Below, one piece after another: positions 39,260 through 47,460 of a stretch of 64,000 nt of DNA. The notes below the pieces were generated by a model that worked only from the letters and a program-made list of their open reading frames with translations, made no database searches and was not told the DNA's origin. Positions within the stretch are counted from its first letter, which is position 1. The number at the start of each line of letters is the position of its first letter. The position numbers were made by a program, and so were the translations under genes. This DNA is from Amycolatopsis benzoatilytica AK 16/65 (GTDB lineage: Bacteria; Actinomycetota; Actinomycetes; Mycobacteriales; Pseudonocardiaceae), in assembly GCF_000383915.1 (NCBI RefSeq), contig NZ_KB912942.1, positions 938,506-1,002,505 of the forward strand, written 5' to 3'.

Positions 39260-40240
39260 ATGTCGTTGGTGAACGCTGCGCACGGACGCAGTGAGGACAC
39301 CAGCGCCGTACCCCCGGACGGCGAACGACCGCGCGGGGCCCGGCGAAGCTTCCGCCAGGTGGCCGGCGCGTACGCCGCGCTCGCCAAGCCGCGCGTGATC
39401 GAGCTTCTGCTGGTCACCACGATCCCGGCGATGTTCCTCGCCGGGCGGCAGGTGCCGAGCCCGTGGCTGGTGGTCGCGACGCTGATCGGCGGCACGATGG
39501 CCGCGGGCAGCGCGAACGCGCTCAACTGCGTGATCGACAGCGACATCGACAAGGTCATGAACCGCACCAAGCGGCGGCCGCTGGTGAAGGACTCGGTGCC
39601 GCGGCGCAACGCGCTGATCTTCGGCCTGGTCCTCGGCGTCGCGTCGTTCGTGGTCCTGTACTTCACGGTGAACCTGCTGTCGGCGATCCTCGCGATCGCG
39701 ACGATCCTTTTCTACATCTTCGTGTACACCTTGGGCCTCAAGCGGCGGACGTCGCAGAACGTGGTCTGGGGCGGCGCGGCGGGCTGCATGCCGGTGGTGA
39801 TCGGCTGGGCGGCGGTCACCGGCACCGTGCAGTGGCCGGCGTTCGTGATGTTCGGCGTGATCTTCTTCTGGACGCCGCCGCACACCTGGGCGCTGGGCAT
39901 GAAGTACCGCGACGACTACGAGCGGGCCGGCGTGCCGATGCTCCCGGTGGTCGCCACCGCCGAGCACGTGGCCCGGCAGATCGTCATCTACTCGTGGGTG
40001 ATGGTCGCCTGGACGCTGCTGCTGCTCCCGGTCACCAGCTGGCTGTACGCGACCTTCGCGGTGCTGGCCGGCGGCTGGTTCCTCTTCTACGCGCACCGGC
40101 TGCAGGCGGCCGTGCACCGCGGTGAGGAGACCAAGCCGATGGCGCTGTTCCACCGCTCGAACACCTACCTGATGATCGTGTTCGTGGCGCTGGCGGTCGA
40201 CTCCGCGATCGGGCTTCCCGCGCTCGGCTTCCCGTTCTGA
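39260..40240 (+). CDS. ctaB: Protohaem IX farnesyltransferase (haem O synthase)
   Basis: 326-residue membrane prenyltransferase adding farnesyl to haem B for cytochrome oxidase. After a hydrophilic N-terminus, about nine membrane helices; the allylic-diphosphate motif [20 protein letters not shown] and the second conserved loop [20 protein letters not shown] are clear. GGGAG precedes the ATG. CtaA, the next enzyme, is encoded at 47461-48432. Confidence 0.96.
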   Translation: MSLVNAAHGRSEDTSAVPPDGERPRGARRSFRQVAGAYAALAKPRVIELLLVTTIPAMFLAGRQVPSPWLVVATLIGGTMAAGSANALNCVIDSDIDKVMNRTKRRPLVKDSVPRRNALIFGLVLGVASFVVLYFTVNLLSAILAIATILFYIFVYTLGLKRRTSQNVVWGGAAGCMPVVIGWAAVTGTVQWPAFVMFGVIFFWTPPHTWALGMKYRDDYERAGVPMLPVVATAEHVARQIVIYSWVMVAWTLLLLPVTSWLYATFAVLAGGWFLFYAHRLQAAVHRGEETKPMALFHRSNTYLMIVFVALAVDSAIGLPALGFPF

Positions 40241-40269
40241 CCTTCCCCGCCTCGCTCCGTTCCGCCGAA

Positions 40270-40352
40270 CGCCCCAATGCCACATTGGGTGCATCCCATG
40301 CACCCAATGTGGCATTCGGTGCGTCAGATGCACCCAATGCCACATTGGGGCG
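40270..40352. repeat. Family B palindromic repeat, copy B2
   Basis: 83 bp, 78 identical to B1 at 16831. Three palindromes with alternating centres. No flanking target duplication visible here. Lies between ctaB and the HelD-type helicase. Confidence 0.9.
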
Positions 40353-40455
40353 CGCGAGCAGCAGCCCCTCGTGGACCGGGCGGCAGGAATGGCCCGGGAT
40401 CCTCGCCGGTTGCACTCTTCCGGCCCCGATCCCGACCTGAAAGCAGGAGCCTTCC

Positions 40456-42696
40456 TTGCCCGAGGAACCGGCCTACGAAGCCGAGCTGAGCCGCGAACAG
40501 GCCTACACCGACGCCCTGTTCGCGAAGCTCGACGCCGAACGGACCCAGACCGAGCGGCGGCTCGCCGACGCACTGCGCCAGACTGGCGGCACGCCGCAGG
40601 CGCGCACCGAACGCGACGCCGCGACCGCCCTGCACACCGACCGGCTCGCCCAGCTCGGCTCGGTCGAGCAGGGATTGTGCTTCGGGCGGTTGGACTTCGT
40701 CCCCGGCGTCAGCGACGAGGAAACCGCCTACATCGGACGGCTCGGCCTGTTCGACGAGGACGACGACTACCGGCCGCTGCTGATCGACTGGCGCGCTCCG
40801 GTCGCGCGGCCGTTCTACCTCGCTACCGCTGCTTCGCCGGACGGCGTCCGCCGCCGTCGGCATCTGCGGTCGCTGAGCCGCCGCGTCACCGGGTTCGACG
40901 ACGAGATACTCGACCTCACTGCCGCCGACCAGGGCCAGGACCTCGGCCTGGCCGGCGAGGCGGCGCTGCTCGCGGCGCTGGAGCGGCGCCGGACCGGCGA
41001 GATGGCCGACATCGTCGCGACCATCCAGGCCGAACAGGACCGGATCATCCGCGCGCCGCTCGGCGGCGTGATGGTGGTGCAGGGCGCGCCCGGCACCGGC
41101 AAGACCGCGGTTGCGCTGCACCGCGCCGCGTACCTGCTCTACACGCACCGGCAGCAGTTGACGACGCGCGGCGTGCTGGTGGTCGGCCCGAACCCGACCT
41201 TCCTGCGCTACATCGGACAGGTGCTGCCCTCGCTCGGCGAGACCGGTGTGCTGCTGGCGACGATCGGCCAGCTGTGGCCGGGGCTGGACGCCGACGGCGT
41301 CGAGTCGGCGGCGGCGGCCGAGGTGAAGGGCCGGCTGGTGATGGCCGACGTGCTGACCAAGGCGGTCCGCGACCGGCAGCGAGTGCCGGATCCGGTGATC
41401 GAGATCGAGCACGAGCGCGAAATCCTCAAGCTGGACCGGAAAACCTGCACCCAGGCTCGTACCCGTGCGCGCCGGTCGCGGCGGCCGCACAACCTCGCGC
41501 GGCGGCTGTTCGTGTCCGATCTGCTCGACTCGCTGACCCGGCAGGCCGCGCGCGGGCTGGGCGAGGATCTGCTGGACGCGCAGGACGTGCAGGACATCCG
41601 CGCCGAGCTGGCGGCGAGCCCGGCGGTGGCCGCCGCGATCGACTCGCTGTGGCCGAAGCTCACCCCGGGCGGCGTGCTGGACGACCTGTTCGCCGACCGC
41701 GAACACCGTGATCTGGCGGCCGGCGACCTGCTGTCCGAAGAGGACCGCCAGCACCTGGAGAGCGGTCGCGACGCGAAGTGGACGCCGGCTGACGTGCCGC
41801 TGCTGGACGAGCTGGCCGAGCTGCTCGGCACCGACGACAGCGAGGAAGCGGCCGAGGAGAAGCGCCGAGAACGCGTCGAGCGCGCGTATGCCGAAGGCGT
41901 GCTGGACATCCTGGAACAGGACGAGGAAATCCAGGACGAGGAAGTCCTGCGGGTGTCCGACGTGCTGGACGCGGAGATGTTCGCCGAGCGGCAGCAGGCG
42001 CGCAGCGAGCTGACCGCCGCGCAGCGGGCCGCCCAGGACCGGACCTGGACCTTCGGGCACGTGATCGTGGACGAGGCGCAGGAACTGTCCGCGATGGACT
42101 GGCGGCTGCTGATGCGCCGCACGCCGAACCGGTCGATGACGCTGGTCGGCGACGTCGCGCAAACCGGAGCCGCCGGGGGAGCGCGGACCTGGGACGAGGT
42201 GCTTTCGCCGTACGTCGCGGACCGGTGGCGGCTGGAGCAGCTGACCGTGAACTACCGGACGCCGGCGGAGATCATGGCAGTGGCGGCCGGGGTGCTCGCC
42301 GAACTCGACGTCGACCTGGCCGCGCCCGCTTCGGTGCGGGAGACCGGCGTGCCGCCGTGGGGAGTGCGGGTTTCTTCGCTGGACGAGGAATTGCCCGCGC
42401 TGGTCGCGGCCGAACTGTCCGCTGTGGACGGTGGAACGGTCGCGGTGCTGGTCCCGGCCGGGCGCGCGGACGAGGTCGCGAAGCTGCTGCCCGCGGACGA
42501 GAGGCTGAGCGTGCTGACCGTCGACCGGTCGAAGGGGCTGGAGTTCGACGGCGTCGTGCTGGTGGCACCGGACGAGATCGTGGCCGGCTCGGCGCGCGGG
42601 CTGAACGACCTGTACGTGGCGCTGACCCGGGCGACGCAGCGGCTTGGCGTCGTGGCGACGGGTGTGCCGGTGCCCGCGCTGGGTGGACTTGGCTGA
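40456..42696 (+). CDS. HelD-type superfamily 1 helicase (RNA polymerase recycling factor)
   Basis: 746 residues. N-terminal coiled region (EPAYEAELSREQAYTDALF) that in HelD reaches into RNA polymerase, then PLLIDWRAPVARPFYLATA, Walker A QGAPGTGKTAVALHR, Walker B VIVDEAQELSAMDW, motif IV-VI elements NYRTPAEIM, VDRSKGLEFDGVVL and NDLYVALTRATQRL. Actinobacterial HelD proteins release stalled polymerase, and some (HelR) displace rifamycins. TTG start is supported by GCAGGAG 5 nt upstream. No rifamycin-associated promoter element is visible; a family B repeat lies in its upstream region instead. Confidence 0.85.
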   Translation: MPEEPAYEAELSREQAYTDALFAKLDAERTQTERRLADALRQTGGTPQARTERDAATALHTDRLAQLGSVEQGLCFGRLDFVPGVSDEETAYIGRLGLFDEDDDYRPLLIDWRAPVARPFYLATAASPDGVRRRRHLRSLSRRVTGFDDEILDLTAADQGQDLGLAGEAALLAALERRRTGEMADIVATIQAEQDRIIRAPLGGVMVVQGAPGTGKTAVALHRAAYLLYTHRQQLTTRGVLVVGPNPTFLRYIGQVLPSLGETGVLLATIGQLWPGLDADGVESAAAAEVKGRLVMADVLTKAVRDRQRVPDPVIEIEHEREILKLDRKTCTQARTRARRSRRPHNLARRLFVSDLLDSLTRQAARGLGEDLLDAQDVQDIRAELAASPAVAAAIDSLWPKLTPGGVLDDLFADREHRDLAAGDLLSEEDRQHLESGRDAKWTPADVPLLDELAELLGTDDSEEAAEEKRRERVERAYAEGVLDILEQDEEIQDEEVLRVSDVLDAEMFAERQQARSELTAAQRAAQDRTWTFGHVIVDEAQELSAMDWRLLMRRTPNRSMTLVGDVAQTGAAGGARTWDEVLSPYVADRWRLEQLTVNYRTPAEIMAVAAGVLAELDVDLAAPASVRETGVPPWGVRVSSLDEELPALVAAELSAVDGGTVAVLVPAGRADEVAKLLPADERLSVLTVDRSKGLEFDGVVLVAPDEIVAGSARGLNDLYVALTRATQRLGVVATGVPVPALGGLG

Positions 42697-42743
42697 GCCC
42701 GGGCCCCGCCGCCACCCTCGACGGATCGTCGGCACCGTGCGGA

Positions 42744-42749
42744 TACAGT
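42744..42749 (+). promoter_or_regulatory. -10 hexamer TACAGT (leaderless)
   Basis: TACAGT ends 5 nt before the ATG of the FKBP lipoprotein. Confidence 0.45.
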
Positions 42750-42754
42750 CAAGC

Positions 42755-43276
42755 ATGCAGAGAATCGGCAGGATCGCAGTCGTCAGCGCGTGTGCGGCGG
42801 TCGTCGCGTTCGGACTCACCGCCTGCAGCGGCGACAGCAGCGCGGCTCCGGCGAACCCGAACCCGAACCGCGAGTGCACCGCGGACGACATCAAGACCAC
42901 CGGGAACTTCGGCGAGGCGCCGACGATCACCATCCCGGACGACTGCACCCCGCCGAAGAAGCTGATCACCAAGGACCTGTCGACCGGCACCGGTCCGGTC
43001 GCGGCACAGGGCGCGAAGCTGTCGATGAACTATTCGCTGGTCACCTGGTCGGACAAGAAGAAGCTGGACAGCTCGTTCGATCGCGGTCAGCCGTTCACCT
43101 TGACGCTCGGCGCGGGTGAAGTGATCAAGGGCTGGGACCAGGGTTTGGCAGGCATCAAGCAGGGCACGCGGCGGCTGCTGATCGTCCCGCCCGACCTCGG
43201 GTACGGCCAGGGCGGGCGAGGCATCGCTCCGAACGAGACGCTGGTGTTCGTGACCGACGCCGTCGCCGTCTCCTGA
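42755..43276 (+). CDS. FKBP-type peptidyl-prolyl isomerase lipoprotein
   Basis: 173 residues. Lipoprotein signal peptide with lipobox LTAC (VVAFGLTACSGD), a short Ser/Pro/Asn linker, then one FKBP domain (about 75-173): VAAQGAKLSMNYSLVTW, FDRGQPFTLTLGAGEVIKGWDQGL, GTRRLLIVPPDLGYGQGG and LVFVTDAVAV. Membrane-anchored folding catalyst outside the cell. Convergent with the quinone reductase gene; the stops are 1 bp apart. Confidence 0.93.
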   Translation: MQRIGRIAVVSACAAVVAFGLTACSGDSSAAPANPNPNRECTADDIKTTGNFGEAPTITIPDDCTPPKKLITKDLSTGTGPVAAQGAKLSMNYSLVTWSDKKKLDSSFDRGQPFTLTLGAGEVIKGWDQGLAGIKQGTRRLLIVPPDLGYGQGGRGIAPNETLVFVTDAVAVS

Positions 43277-43277
43277 C

Positions 43278-44249
43278 TCAGGGGATCAGCAGCAGCTTCC
43301 CGGTCGTCCGGCGGCCCTGCAGGTCTTCGTGGGCCCGCCGGGCGTCGGCGAGCGGGTAGCGCCCGCCGATCCGGATGTTCAGCGAGCCGTCCTGCACAGC
43401 GGCGAACAGCTCGCCGGCCCGCCAGTCCAGTTCCTCGCGGGTGCGCAGGTAGTGGACGAGCGTCGGGCGGGTCAGGAACAGCGAACCGCCGGAGTTGAGC
43501 CGTTGCGGGTCGACCGGCGGCACCGGGCCGCTGGCCGCGCCGAACAGCGCGAGCGTGCCGCGGATCTTCAGGCTGGCGAGGCTGCCGTCGAAAGTGTCCT
43601 TGCCGACGCCGTCGTACACCACGGCGACGCCTTCGCCGTCGGTCAGCTCGCGAGCGGCCTTGGCGAAGTCTTCGCGGTCATAGCGGATCACTTGGTCCGC
43701 GCCGGCACCGCGGGCCAGCTCGGCCTTCTCGTCGGTGGATACCGTGCAGAGGACGCGCGCGCCGCGCGCTTTGGCCAGCTGCACGAGCAGTAGCCCGACC
43801 CCGCCGGCTGCCGCGTGCACGAGGATGGAGTCGCCCGGCTGGACTTCGTAAGTGGATCGCACCAGGTAGTGCGCGGTCATCCCCTGCAGCATCGTGGCCG
43901 CGGCGATCTCGTCGGACACTCCTTCGGGCACACGCACCGCGGCGGCTGCCGGGACCACGGCGCGTTGTGCGTAGCTGCCGAGCGCTCCCTGCCAGGTCAC
44001 GCGGTCGCCCGGTGCGAAGTCCGTGACGCCCTCGCCGACCTCGGCCACCGTCCCCGCGCCCTCGTTGCCGAGGACGAACGGAAGCGGGATCGGGTAGATG
44101 CCCTGGCGCTGATAGGTGTCGATGTAGTTCACGCCGGCCGCGGAGATGTCCACCAGCAGTTCCCCGGCACCCGGCGAGCCGGGCTCGACCTCGGCGATTT
44201 CCAGCACTTCCGGGCCGCCGGTCCGGTTCACCTGCACTGCGGTCGGCAT
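43278..44249 (-). CDS. qor: NADPH:quinone reductase (zinc-less MDR family)
   Basis: 323 residues, quinone oxidoreductase type of the medium-chain dehydrogenases. AAGVNYIDTYQRQGIYPIPLPFVLGNEGAG, split here, marks the N-terminal domain; DSILVHAAAGGVGLLLVQLAKARGA, split likewise, is the NADPH Rossmann fold. The zinc cysteines of alcohol dehydrogenases are absent, as expected. GAGGAGG precedes the ATG. Same neighbourhood as in mycobacteria (next to ctaB/ctaA). Confidence 0.93.
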   Translation of the reverse strand: MPTAVQVNRTGGPEVLEIAEVEPGSPGAGELLVDISAAGVNYIDTYQRQGIYPIPLPFVLGNEGAGTVAEVGEGVTDFAPGDRVTWQGALGSYAQRAVVPAAAAVRVPEGVSDEIAAATMLQGMTAHYLVRSTYEVQPGDSILVHAAAGGVGLLLVQLAKARGARVLCTVSTDEKAELARGAGADQVIRYDREDFAKAARELTDGEGVAVVYDGVGKDTFDGSLASLKIRGTLALFGAASGPVPPVDPQRLNSGGSLFLTRPTLVHYLRTREELDWRAGELFAAVQDGSLNIRIGGRYPLADARRAHEDLQGRRTTGKLLLIP

Positions 44250-44328
44250 GATTCCTCCTCGCGATGGGCGTTGCTGGCTCCACTATGGCCGAGAACACGG
44301 TCGGGCCGCGCTGCCGGGCGCCACGGGT

Positions 44329-44334
44329 TAAGCT
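44329..44334 (+). promoter_or_regulatory. -10 hexamer TAAGCT (leaderless)
   Basis: TAAGCT ends 6 nt before the GTG of the small hypothetical protein. Confidence 0.4.
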
Positions 44335-44340
44335 CCGGAC

Positions 44341-44658
44341 GTGGCTGAGGAGACCGAAAACACGCCGACCGCGCCCACTGCCCGCCAGCTGGCGTCCGCT
44401 CGCGAGTTCGTGGCGCAGCACGGCAAGCCGTCGCGCGCAGTGGTGGAGAACATCGGCGCGGCCGGGGCACGGGTCGTGCTCGTCGGCGCGGACGGCGCGA
44501 TGGGCGACGTGCTCGTCGCCGGCGTCGAGACCGGGGCCGCGCTGGTCGAGCAGGTCGAGGACCTGGAAGCCGCGGAGTGGGACAGCGCGACCGTGAAGAC
44601 GGTGAAGATCGGTGCCGCGCACCGCCGCAAGATGGCCGGTCCGCGAGCCGGCCGGTGA
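44341..44658 (+). CDS. Small conserved-looking hypothetical protein coupled to an ATP-grasp gene
   Basis: 105 residues: a disordered acidic start (MAEETENTPTAPT), one compact alpha/beta core (ASAREFVAQHGKPSRAVVENIG, then ARVVLVGADGAMGDVLVAGVE), and a basic tail (GAAHRRKMAGPRAGR). I do not recognise the family. The stop overlaps the GTG of the ATP-grasp gene (GTGA), so the two are made together. Confidence 0.7.
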   Translation: MAEETENTPTAPTARQLASAREFVAQHGKPSRAVVENIGAAGARVVLVGADGAMGDVLVAGVETGAALVEQVEDLEAAEWDSATVKTVKIGAAHRRKMAGPRAGR

Positions 44659-45518
44659 CCCGCTCGGCGATCTTCGTCAGCTGCTCCGCGCTGCCCGAAG
44701 GCGACGGCGACGAGGCCGCGGTGCTGCCCGCGCTCGCCGACCTCGGGTTCACGGTCAGCTGGGCGCCCTGGGACTCCGGGGCCGATTTCGAGTCGGCCGA
44801 CGTCGTCGTGCTGCGTGCCGCCTGGGACTACCCGGAGCGCCGCGACGAATTCCTCAGCTGGTGTGAAAGCGTTCCGGCGCTGAGCAACCCGGCGTCGGTG
44901 GTGCGCTGGAACACCGACAAGACCTATCTCGGCGAGCTGCTCGACGCGGGCGTGCCGACGGTTCCGGTCGAGATCGTGCAACCGGGGGAGAAGCCGCGCT
45001 GGCCGAAGAAGCCGTTCGTGGTGAAGCCGTCGGTGGGCGCGGGATCCCGCGACGTGGCCCGGTTCGACGTCGCCGGTCCGGAAGCGGAGAAGCACGTCGC
45101 CGCGCTGCACGGCGACGGCCGCACCGCGCTGGTGCAGCCCTATCAGTCCAGTGTGGACACCCAGGGCGAGATCGCGGTGACCTACTTCGGCGGCGTGTAC
45201 TCGCACGCCTTCACCAAATCCGCGATGCTCGGCTCCGGGATGGACGCGTCCGGGCTGTATCTGGAAGAGAAGCTCGCGGCCGCGGTCCCGGCGCCGCAGG
45301 TGCGCGCGGTGGCCGAGGACGCACTGGACGCGGCCTGCGGCCTGCTCGGCATTCTGCGGGCGGAGCTGCTGTACGCGCGGGTCGACCTGGTCCGCGGCGA
45401 CGACGGGCGTCCCCTGGTACTGGAGATCGAGCTGACCGAGCCGTCGCTGGGCTTCCGGCAGGCCGACGCCGGTGCGCCGCTGCGGTTCGCGTCCGCGGTG
45501 CGACAGCAGCTGGCCTAG
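44655..45518 (+). CDS. ATP-grasp domain protein (glutathione synthetase-like)
   Basis: 287 residues. N-terminal pre-ATP-grasp domain with VVLRAAWDYPERRDEFLSW, then PFVVKPSVGAGSRDVARF (ATP-binding Lys and Gly loop), VQPYQSSVDTQGEIAVTYFGG and the Mg-binding end RVDLVRGDDGRPLVLEIELTEPSLGF. Such enzymes join a carboxylate to an amine or thiol using ATP; this group's substrate is unknown. GTG overlaps the preceding gene. The stop overlaps the convergent XRE gene by 4 bp. Confidence 0.85.
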   Translation: MTRSAIFVSCSALPEGDGDEAAVLPALADLGFTVSWAPWDSGADFESADVVVLRAAWDYPERRDEFLSWCESVPALSNPASVVRWNTDKTYLGELLDAGVPTVPVEIVQPGEKPRWPKKPFVVKPSVGAGSRDVARFDVAGPEAEKHVAALHGDGRTALVQPYQSSVDTQGEIAVTYFGGVYSHAFTKSAMLGSGMDASGLYLEEKLAAAVPAPQVRAVAEDALDAACGLLGILRAELLYARVDLVRGDDGRPLVLEIELTEPSLGFRQADAGAPLRFASAVRQQLA

Positions 45519-45739
45519 TCCCGCCGGAAGACCAGCAGGTCGCCCGGCTGGCAGTCCAGGACTTCGCAGATCTTGGACAGCGTCGAGAACCGGATCGCTT
45601 TGGCGCGCCCGTTTTTCAGCACGGACACGTTGACCGGGGTGATGCCTACCCGGTCGGCCAGCTCGGCGACGGTCATGCCGCGCTCGGCGAGGAGCGCGTC
45701 GAGCCGGATCTCGATGCGGTGCGGTTCCTCGGGCGGCAT
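45515..45739 (-). CDS. XRE-family HTH regulator (YozG-like)
   Basis: 74-residue Cro/CI-type DNA-binding protein: EIRLDALLAERGMTVAELADRVGITPVNVSVLKNGRAKAIRFSTL contains the helix-turn-helix (quoted only to locate it at residues ~9-40), and CEVLDCQPGDLLVF is the family C-terminus. Its ATG overlaps the stop of the DUF2975 gene. This pair is common in bacteria; the regulator probably controls its own operon through the multi-palindrome upstream of it. Confidence 0.9.
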   Translation of the reverse strand: MPPEEPHRIEIRLDALLAERGMTVAELADRVGITPVNVSVLKNGRAKAIRFSTLSKICEVLDCQPGDLLVFRRD

Positions 45740-46371
45740 CAGATGGTGCCTTCCAGGTCCTCGGCCAGCCGGACCTCGATCCGCAGCAGTTTCGCGACCA
45801 CCAGCGCGGCGACGCCGGCGAAGACGCACCACCAGGGGAAGTCCATCTGCAGTTCCTGCAGCCACGCGTGGTACTGCCCGTTGAAATCGGGCTGACGCTG
45901 CGGTGTGCGGAGCAGTGCGGCGGCGAGTTCGTATTGGAACCAGTACTGCAGTGCGGCCGCGACCGGACCGGCGACCAGCACGAACCAGCCGAGCGTGCGC
46001 AGCCGCCCCGGCGTGACCGGGGAGTGCAGGCCCGGGCGGGCCGCGCCCCAGAGGAAGCGGCAGAGCAGGAGCAGGGCGAGCGCGCTGAACACGATGTTCG
46101 GCAGGGTCGCGCCCATCGAGAGGGCGATTTCCGATCCGGTCGGGCCCGCCTCGCCCGGACAGACCCGGACGGTCGCGGCCTGGATCGCGCCGCCGTCCCC
46201 GGGCACGATCGGCGTGCCGTGCCCGGCTTCGACGCAGCCGCGCGTCGCCGAGCGCACTGTCCCGTAGTTGACCAGGGCGAACGCGACCACAAAGACCGCC
46301 GCCACGACGGTGACGACGCGTTTGTCGGTGCTGCTCAGCGGCTCCCGGAGCCGGTCGGTGAGCTTGGCCAT
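45739..46371 (-). CDS. DUF2975-type four-helix membrane protein
   Basis: 210 residues with four membrane helices (about 20-40, 85-108, 125-150, 175-195) and a periplasmic-side loop with two cysteines (RGCVEAG, RVCPGEAG) between helices 1 and 2. DUF2975 proteins are typically encoded beside a small XRE regulator, as here; their function is not known. It may act as a membrane sensor or anti-regulator for the XRE protein (inference). Confidence 0.8.
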   Translation of the reverse strand: MAKLTDRLREPLSSTDKRVVTVVAAVFVVAFALVNYGTVRSATRGCVEAGHGTPIVPGDGGAIQAATVRVCPGEAGPTGSEIALSMGATLPNIVFSALALLLLCRFLWGAARPGLHSPVTPGRLRTLGWFVLVAGPVAAALQYWFQYELAAALLRTPQRQPDFNGQYHAWLQELQMDFPWWCVFAGVAALVVAKLLRIEVRLAEDLEGTI

Positions 46372-46380
46372 GCCCGTCTC

Positions 46381-46431
46381 CTTATCGAAGAACGATAGTA
46401 TCGTTTTACGATAGCATCGTTTTTCGATAAG
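46381..46431 (-). promoter_or_regulatory. Nested multi-palindrome operator of the DUF2975/XRE operon
   Basis: 51 bp just upstream of the DUF2975 start. Outer inverted arms CTTATCGAA / TTCGATAAG enclose two palindromes, AACGATA-G-TATCGTT (46391-46405) and ACGAT-AGC-ATCGT (46408-46420). All share the half-site CGATA/TATCG, six in total. AT-rich in a ~70% GC context, and includes the probable promoter. Likely bound by the XRE protein. Confidence 0.8.
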
Positions 46432-46435
46432 GCAA

Positions 46436-47365
46436 TCAGGGCTGGACTCGTTTCGCGGCCAGCCGCTCCGGGCGCGGCCAGCGGACGTCGGTCGCCCAGC
46501 CGAACCGCTCGAACAGCCAGATCACCCGGGCCGAGACGTCGACCTGGCCGCGCAGGACGCCGTGCCGGGCACAGGTCGGGTCGGCGTGGTGCGAGTTGTG
46601 CCAGGACTCGCCCATCGACAGCAGCGCCAGCGGCCAGAAGTTCGCCGCCCGGTCGCGGCTGGCGAACGGCCGGTCGCCGATCAGATGGCAGACCGAGTTC
46701 ACCGACCAGGTGACGTGGTGCAGGAACGCGATGCGGACCAGCCCGGCCCAGAAAAACGCGGTCAGCGCGCCCTGCCAGGTCCCGCTGAGCGCCCAGCCGA
46801 GCGCGGCCGGGAGGCCGAGGCTGAGCGTGATCCACAGCCAGAAGAACCGGTTCACCAGGCGCAGATCGCCATCGCTGACGAGATCCGGCGCGAACCGGTC
46901 GGCGTTGGTCACCTCGCGCTGGAACATCCAGCCCATGTGCGCATGCCAGAACCCGCGCAGCAGAGCGGCCGGCGACGTGCCGAACAGCCACGGGGAGTGC
47001 GGGTCGCCTTCGCGGTCGGAGAAGGCGTGGTGCCGTCGGTGGCTGGCCACCCAGAAGATGACCGAACCCTGCACCGCCATGCTGCCCGCGATGGCCAGCG
47101 CGATCCGCAGCGGACGGCCGGCTTTGAACGCGCCGTGGGTGAAATAGCGGTGGTAGCCGACGGTGACGCCGAGCGTGCCGAGCACATAGAAGACGGTCGC
47201 GAGAATCACGTCGGTCCAGCCGATGCCCCACCCCCAGAGCAACGGCACGGCGGCGATCAGGGCAGCGAACGGAACGAGCAGAAAGGTCTTGAGCACGATC
47301 ATCTCGGCCGGCCCGCGCCGACCGGAGACGAGCGGCTTGACAGGGCGAGCAGGGGCGGTCGGCAT
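46436..47365 (-). CDS. Acyl-CoA (delta-9) fatty acid desaturase
   Basis: 309-residue integral-membrane di-iron desaturase. Three His boxes: YHRYFTHG, ASHRRHHAFSD and SWHNSHHADP; a further LHHVTWSVNSVCHL is also typical. About four membrane helices. It introduces a double bond in acyl-CoA, adjusting membrane fluidity. The downstream gene is the DUF2975 protein, separated by the operator region. Confidence 0.93.
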   Translation of the reverse strand: MPTAPARPVKPLVSGRRGPAEMIVLKTFLLVPFAALIAAVPLLWGWGIGWTDVILATVFYVLGTLGVTVGYHRYFTHGAFKAGRPLRIALAIAGSMAVQGSVIFWVASHRRHHAFSDREGDPHSPWLFGTSPAALLRGFWHAHMGWMFQREVTNADRFAPDLVSDGDLRLVNRFFWLWITLSLGLPAALGWALSGTWQGALTAFFWAGLVRIAFLHHVTWSVNSVCHLIGDRPFASRDRAANFWPLALLSMGESWHNSHHADPTCARHGVLRGQVDVSARVIWLFERFGWATDVRWPRPERLAAKRVQP

Positions 47366-47460
47366 GGCGTCACCTCGGGCGCATCGAACAGCCGGACGCC
47401 GATGACGGTAAGCGGTCGATCTGTCCGCCGGGCCGATGCGCGGTTACGGCTGGATGGCCG

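Noticed and set aside
40241..40455. Rifamycin-associated promoter element upstream of the HelD-type gene
   Set aside because: No matching inverted GGGGCTTGC-type element; the region is occupied by repeat B2.
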